Of a DNA stretch of 64,000 nucleotides, positions 59,434 to 64,000 are shown in pieces; the stretch's first letter is position 1; every line of letters begins with the position of its first letter. The notes under the pieces are model-generated. The model was not told the origin of the DNA, made no database searches, and saw only the letters and a program-made list of their open reading frames with translations. The position numbers and the translations under genes are program-made. Origin of the DNA: Straminergon stramineum (taxonomy: Eukaryota; Streptophyta; Bryopsida; Hypnales; Calliergonaceae); NCBI GenBank assembly GCA_963920665.1, contig OY987266.1, positions 11,289,001-11,353,000 on the forward strand, written 5' to 3'.

Positions 59434-59470
59434 GTCGATGAGGGCATCGACGCTATTTGGTGGGGGTGAG
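59434..59470 (+). promoter_or_regulatory. hairpin 2 plus polypurine tract before the 3' LTR
   Basis: The hairpin at 59434-59451 has a 7-bp stem (GTCGATG / CATCGAC) with loop AGGG. GGTGGGGGTGAG follows at 59459-59470 and abuts the 3' LTR; it is the presumed primer for plus-strand DNA synthesis. Compared with hairpin 1 the stem has a T-A to C-G change on both sides, preserving pairing. Confidence 0.7.
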
Positions 59471-60632
59471 TGTCACGACCCTCATCACAAGGCGTACCCG
59501 TGCCACCTTGGTGAGCAAGGGGGACATTGGGGGTGACTCCCCAAGCCTTGCAAGAGATGAGGTGAGGGGGACTAGGAGTCCCGAGCGATCAGAGCGATGT
59601 AGTGCTCTGATCCAGATGAATTTGAAGGCGTGTGATACGTGCTTGGAAAGGTCTTGAGAAGACGCTTCTAGCCGTCCAAAGAACGCGTGATTTGGACTTG
59701 CGAGTCAAAAGTTATGGGCGTTCAAAGTTGGGGGTGTCCCGGTCGCGCCGGGAGCGCCCTGGTCGCGCCGGGAGTGCTCTGGCCGCGCCGGGAGTGTCCC
59801 GGCCGCGGCGGGAGTGTCCCGAATCTTTGGAGGGCGATATCTTTGCGAGTACTTGTCCGAATGGAGCAAGTGAGTAGTCCATCGGCATCTACACGTCGCA
59901 TAGATGTCGAAAATGGGGTCGCATGTGCGATTTAGATCCCGGACCGCAAAGTTATGCCGGGTGGAAGTTCGGGAGTCCCAAAGTAGTGCGAATCGGGAGA
60001 AATAGGTGGTCTTCCAAGATGGGGTGCATCTTGGGGGTTCTCGGTGACCTCTAGTATGGGGGGGGCTGCCGAATCCCGCAGAGAGTACTATGAGGAGGGG
60101 TGGTCTCCCTCCTCACTCCCGGATGGTGCCATGGTGAGCCTAAGTGGCCCCGGGTGGTGAGGTTAGTGTTGGAGCCTCACCACCACTTGTGTGTTACCAT
60201 GGAGTGCTTGTGCACTCCTTGATACCGGTTGGGTGGTGTCCCACTCTACACTAGGCCATGGTGTGAGTCCCGTTGGGTGAGTCCCGATTAGTGAGTCCCG
60301 AAATGAGTTGGGTTGGGCCTAGTGGGGAGTTGGGTCCCATTCAAGGGCGGTTAGCACCGGTGGGAGTAGTGCCTCACCGATTGCTTGGACATCAATGGAA
60401 GTTCCGCCCCATGTCATCAAATGACATGTCCGGTGTCTTGTGGGAGTTAAGGATTAGAAGGAAAGGATTGGGAGTCACGGAGGAATGGGGAACCCCGTGA
60501 CTTGGGTTGGAACCTAACATTGTGGGTGCGTGGCATGTGCAGTGTTAGGAGAGCGTGAACCTTAGTGGCACTAAGGTGCTAAGAGTTTGGAAAGTGAGCT
60601 TAAGGTGGTAAGTGTCACTAAGGGGCGCGACA
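59471..60632 (+). repeat. 3' LTR
   Basis: 1,162 bp. It is 40 bp longer than the 5' LTR because it has four instead of two of the 20-bp GC-rich units (59734-59813). About ten substitutions from the 5' LTR cluster in the last ~180 bp. Confidence 0.95.
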
Positions 60633-61332
60633 CGGTTAGCCTTCTTTTCTTGTCCCAAAATGATTTTCCTATTCTGACATGGAAGATGAGCCCGACAAAT
60701 GAATTTCCCACCTAAAGAACAATTTCATGGAATTCTTTTGGGAGTGCAGTCATCATGATAGCAGGCCTAGAGAATCAATTAATAGAGAGTATTTTAATAA
60801 GTAGGAGCTCCATGGTAGCTTCGACTAGGAGGTAATGACTTCAAAGATTGTGGGTCTGGCCACTTCAAACCAAGCACTTGTACACTTCTACATAACAATG
60901 AAATTTTGTTTTATTAATGGAAGCTTGCTCACCCTCAAATGGGGAGCTTGAACAGATTGTGTATTCTCCATTGTGGTCCTGCTTGTCTACAATGTAGCGG
61001 TTATTATTGTCAATGCTTATTTTGGAAGGGGAGTTTATTATCGACAATGCGGGAAATACAAGTCATGAAGCAGGAAGAGAAAAAATCACAACAAGCAGTG
61101 CACGAAGTGTTCAATTGATTGGCTAGCAATGCTCCTCCCCAAAGACCAATAAAACCCACATTTTGAAGCTCTATAACTTCCATTTGAAAACGAATTCAAA
61201 GCTCAAACTTGGAGGATGATAGGAGAGGATCAACCTTTACTTTTAGCACAAAACGGAATTAAAAAATATTGATTTTTTACCTTAATCTAGAACACTTAAT
61301 TGAACAAGAAGATCATTTTGGGATGGAGGGAG

Positions 61333-62285
61333 TATTACATTGTAACAATAGAAAAAGAAAAGACAAAAAAGATTATTATTTTTTTATAAAAATTCAATTT
61401 ATTTGGCCTCAAAGACTATTTTTCATACCATTGCCTTGAAGGAAGAATGTCCATAGGTGTCAACAAATTTACCATGTAGCAATTCCTTACTACCAATAAT
61501 TCTTCAATAATTGCGAAAATTGAATATTTGAGGCCAATCACCATAAAAAATTCATAGGAAATGTGTCTATGTTTACACGTGTACACATGTTATATTTTAA
61601 GATTCATATACAAAATATAAAAATAGCACAAACAAACAAATCAAAAGTCAAACTACAACAATTAATCAAAACTTCATAAATCAAGATTCAATTGCAAGAA
61701 ATTTTAGGAGATAAATGAAGAATCATTTTCAATTGCTTGGTTAGTCAATTTTATTTCAAATTAGTATATCGTGTACTATTGCTATCACCAATGAGATGTC
61801 ATGAGTGATGACTAAACCTTCTTTAATATCCTTAAGTAAAAAATAAAATTATTTTTTCTAATTTCTTAATTCAAATTTTTTTGAAAATTTGATAATATAC
61901 ACACCATCAATTGTTACATCTCAAAAGCAAATCATATGCACCCCTCTTTACTAAGGACTTTCCAATAGTGCCAAAAACACAACCAAGGAATGCATGACAA
62001 GATCTCAATGTAATAAACAAAACAAACTACCTAACTTAAGATATAGACTAATATGCCTTGTACCATTGCCACAACCAAAAGTATAGTAAAAGTGATTTTC
62101 TAATTTTTTTATTCAAAAAAACTTTGAAATTCAATAATTTTTACATTGTACATCCAAACACCATGTATCAAGGCCCGTGCACCCCTCCTCACAAAGAGTT
62201 CTCCAAAGGTAACAAAAACAAGACCACAAAATGCACAATTTCAGAGATTTCAATGTAACAAACAAAACAAATCAAACAACATAAC
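61333..62285. other. AT-rich intergenic DNA
   Basis: Nothing is recognised. Two loosely similar stretches (about 61840-61950 and 62080-62200) share TTTTTTTATTCAAA-like strings and AACAAAACAAA, perhaps an old duplication. Confidence 0.4.
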
Positions 62286-62515
62286 TTAACCCTTAAAGGA
62301 CAGACTAATGACCATGAAAATCAAGGCTTTTGAAACCATGTAACATCATTTACTTTAAAAAAACCAAAAATATCCATTAGAGGTCAAACCACTATAGAAG
62401 GTCTTCCCTTTCCACCCCTAATTCCAAAGATGAATAGTTGCACTTCTGTCCTACACAGGAGAATTCCTTGTCATGCATCAACCCTTTTACGTCCATGTTG
62501 ACGTCTAAGGATTAA
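62286..62515. mobile_element. TTAA-flanked MITE, family B copy 2
   Basis: 230 bp, the same length as the copy at 24262-24491. Left end TTAACCCTTAAAGGAC, right end GTCTAAGGATTAA; the inverted termini are more decayed than in copy 1. The interiors share CTTCCCTTTCCACCCCTAAT and GAGAATTCCTTGTCATGCAT-like strings. Confidence 0.68.
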
Positions 62516-63810
62516 GGCATGTCATGTTAACCCCTACAAGACCCTCAGCTGTATTGAAGGATGAAAAACGACCTATAATGGTTTACTTGACCAATTAAGA
62601 ATTAAACAAGTCAATATCAATTTTCTCCAAAATAAAAACAGATTATGCAAACTACATCATTATTATATTCACAAAAATGTACCCCAAGCCATCACCTGAC
62701 AAAGGCACCCAAACTGCAGTGGTTGGTCATGTTAAACATAAATAACGAAGACCACTGTTAACTTAATGTACATCTTGTCAATTAACCCAAGTACAACATA
62801 TGCGTCATGTCACCGTTGATTCCATAGAACAATGTTCTCTTAGGGTTTTAGAAAATAGGTCTTGTGACAACATTTTGATTTACAGTGTAGCTAATTTTTG
62901 ACCATTCATATAATGTTTAGATCAAACTAATGGTTTTTGATAGTATTAGTTGGTGCTTACAAATAACAGAATAACACACTTTCGAAGGCTTCGCCGATAC
63001 AGACCATATCACCGAGACACAAAAACTCCATTTTAGACCAAGAATTCCGTGCAATCTAAAGATTGCGCACAAACGGCACTAGTCCCCATTTGCATCAGGA
63101 TTTTTTTTTGGCAAGTTACTAACCACTCCTTCAGAAAGGCACGAAGCGGCAAAAGAGACGAACAAAAAATCCTAAACCCTAAACCATTTGAACGGCATTG
63201 TTGAAATTAAAGCACTAAGGCTGAGTTCATACCATAATGTCAATCCAAGCACCTCCCAGGTCTGTAGACACAAAATACCCCTATACTGTACATTCATACT
63301 AACAACCCTTGAAACCACAAAATTCACCTTCTCAATTTACCACAGGGTGCCATTTCATTTATATGCACATCCATCACCACACTTGGGTGATTTCTTTCCC
63401 ACATGGAACAGGTCATGGTACAGGAGTCGTGTGAGGACAGTCGACCGACAGAAATAAAAGCGCTATCGCTCTTTACATCCCCAAATTGTATTTACAGTTG
63501 GGCATTGCTTGCAGCCAATTATGAGGTCCAACCACCAGCACAGCGGGGAGGAGGACCATGACGACCCCCATTTATTGCAATAGGAACTAAGTCTTACCTG
63601 TCCGGAAGCCCCAAGGAGCCCTTCTGAGACAAATCATAGGGTCAAATCATCTTATCCCCAAGATTTCTCTCTGCCCGGGATTCAAGCCACCCAAAATGGA
63701 TGTCAAACAAGTAGCAGAAGAGCAGCATAGCCCTCGCCTGGCTTGATCCCATCTGGTGTGGATGAGACAAAGGAGAGGACTTTCCAATAGTCACAAAGAC
63801 GAAAAAAACC
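62516..63810. other. intergenic DNA and probable 3' untranslated region
   Basis: The rightmost few hundred bases probably belong to the 3' untranslated region of the minus-strand gene ending at 63811. Around 63172-63187 two telomere-like units (CCTAAACCCTAAACC) occur, a motif also found in plant promoters. No gene is recognised. Confidence 0.35.
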
Positions 63811-63944
63811 TCAAGGGTCTGCAGGGCCGGCCATCTCCTCGTCACTTGACATATACTCTTCATCCTCACTCACCTCACCATCACTGGTGTCCTCTTCTGG
63901 TCGCCTTCCGATGTCCTCTAATTTTGCATATCTTTCACAATATT
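63811..63944 (-). CDS. last exon of a gene running off the right edge (acidic C-terminus)
   Basis: On the minus strand an acceptor (TTCATTGCAG) at 63945 and up precedes a 134-nt exon in phase 1, ending in TGA. It encodes about 44 residues, starting EYCERYAKLEDIG and continuing as an Asp/Glu/Ser-rich tail (SEDEEYMSSDEEM) suited to casein-kinase-2-type phosphorylation. Upstream exons lie beyond the window on the right. The protein family cannot be told from this tail alone. An unspliced reading upstream to 63996 is hydrophobic and less likely. Confidence 0.5.
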
Positions 63945-64000
63945 CTGCAATGAAAACAACAAACAACAGTGTGGTCAATGTCTTTAAGACACCCACACAC

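Larger units (their letters stand above)
52825..60632 (+). mobile_element. complete Ty3/gypsy chromovirus-type LTR retrotransposon
   Basis: A 7,808-bp element with LTRs 52825-53946 and 59471-60632, tRNA-Met-type primer binding site, gag, pol in the order protease-RT-RNase H-integrase-chromodomain, a polypurine tract, and a perfect 5-bp target duplication CGGTT (52820-52824 and 60633-60637). No in-frame stops break gag or pol. A chromodomain after the integrase defines the chromoviruses, whose integrases are thought to be guided to particular chromatin. The GC content is well above that of the surrounding DNA. It is probably a fairly young insertion. Confidence 0.96.
52795..61332. mobile_element. 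Stowaway-like (Tc1/mariner) element split by a retrotransposon
   Basis: The left terminus CTCCCTCCGTCTCAAAATGA begins at 52795, just after TA. The right terminus TCATTTTGGGATGGAGGGAG ends at 61332, followed by TA. These are the well-known Stowaway/mariner terminal sequences of plants. The element is interrupted 25 bp in by the 7.8-kb Ty3/gypsy insertion plus its 5-bp duplication; without it the element would be about 725 bp. No transposase is recognised in the remaining 0.7 kb. Confidence 0.85.

Noticed and set aside
63172..63187. Telomeric repeat array
   Set aside because: Only two imperfect units are present, consistent with a plant promoter-type motif or chance.
1..64000. CRISPR arrays, tRNA or rRNA genes
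   Set aside because: No regularly spaced direct repeats with unique spacers and no tRNA B-box or rRNA sequence were noticed; a tRNA scan would be needed to exclude tRNA genes fully.

Overview
The window is plant nuclear DNA. Genes have short GT-AG introns. One gene encodes a plastid-type protein with two START-like domains, another an RNF170-type RING ligase, and the rest is AT-rich intergenic DNA crowded with transposable elements, including a chromodomain Ty3/gypsy element primed by initiator tRNA-Met. The lineage cannot be fixed from the sequence. A seedless land plant such as a moss or lycophyte is a guess from gene compactness and the unfamiliar transposon relics.

Layout. (1) 0-6.3 kb: a 12-exon plus-strand gene (855 codons as modelled) with two START/polyketide-cyclase-like domains and a C-terminal tandem motif; a 20-bp minisatellite lies upstream. 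(2) 6.3-25.5 kb: mostly transposon-derived DNA, with TTAA-flanked elements, TA-flanked MITEs, a 389-bp inverted pair, and a 1,094-bp foldback element with 489-bp arms and a 9-bp target duplication. A small two-exon gene at 17.6-18.5 kb sits inside this region, just downstream of a 320-bp tandem repeat. (3) 25.6-29.4 kb, minus strand: a complete six-exon RNF170-like membrane RING E3 ligase gene. (4) 30-43 kb: decayed coding DNA (minus-strand pseudogene), a third TTAA element, a stretch with recurrent GC-rich palindromic motifs, and a solo LTR. (5) 43.7-49.7 kb: a decayed MULE-type transposase gene, split by a 2-kb insertion. (6) 51.5-61.3 kb: another TTAA element, then an apparently intact 7.8-kb chromovirus-type retrotransposon nested inside a Stowaway-like DNA transposon. 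(7) 62.3-64 kb: a second 230-bp TTAA MITE and the last exon of a minus-strand gene that runs off the right edge.

The host genes do not form a pathway. What links the window is transposition history: layered, datable insertions, several with exact target-site duplications. Most notable are a TTAA-specific (piggyBac-like) set of non-autonomous elements, the near-perfect foldback element, and two unusual features of the retrotransposon: a duplicated hairpin plus purine tract with a compensatory base change, and LTR differences confined to one end. All gene models come from reading splice sites and frames by eye; no database search was run.
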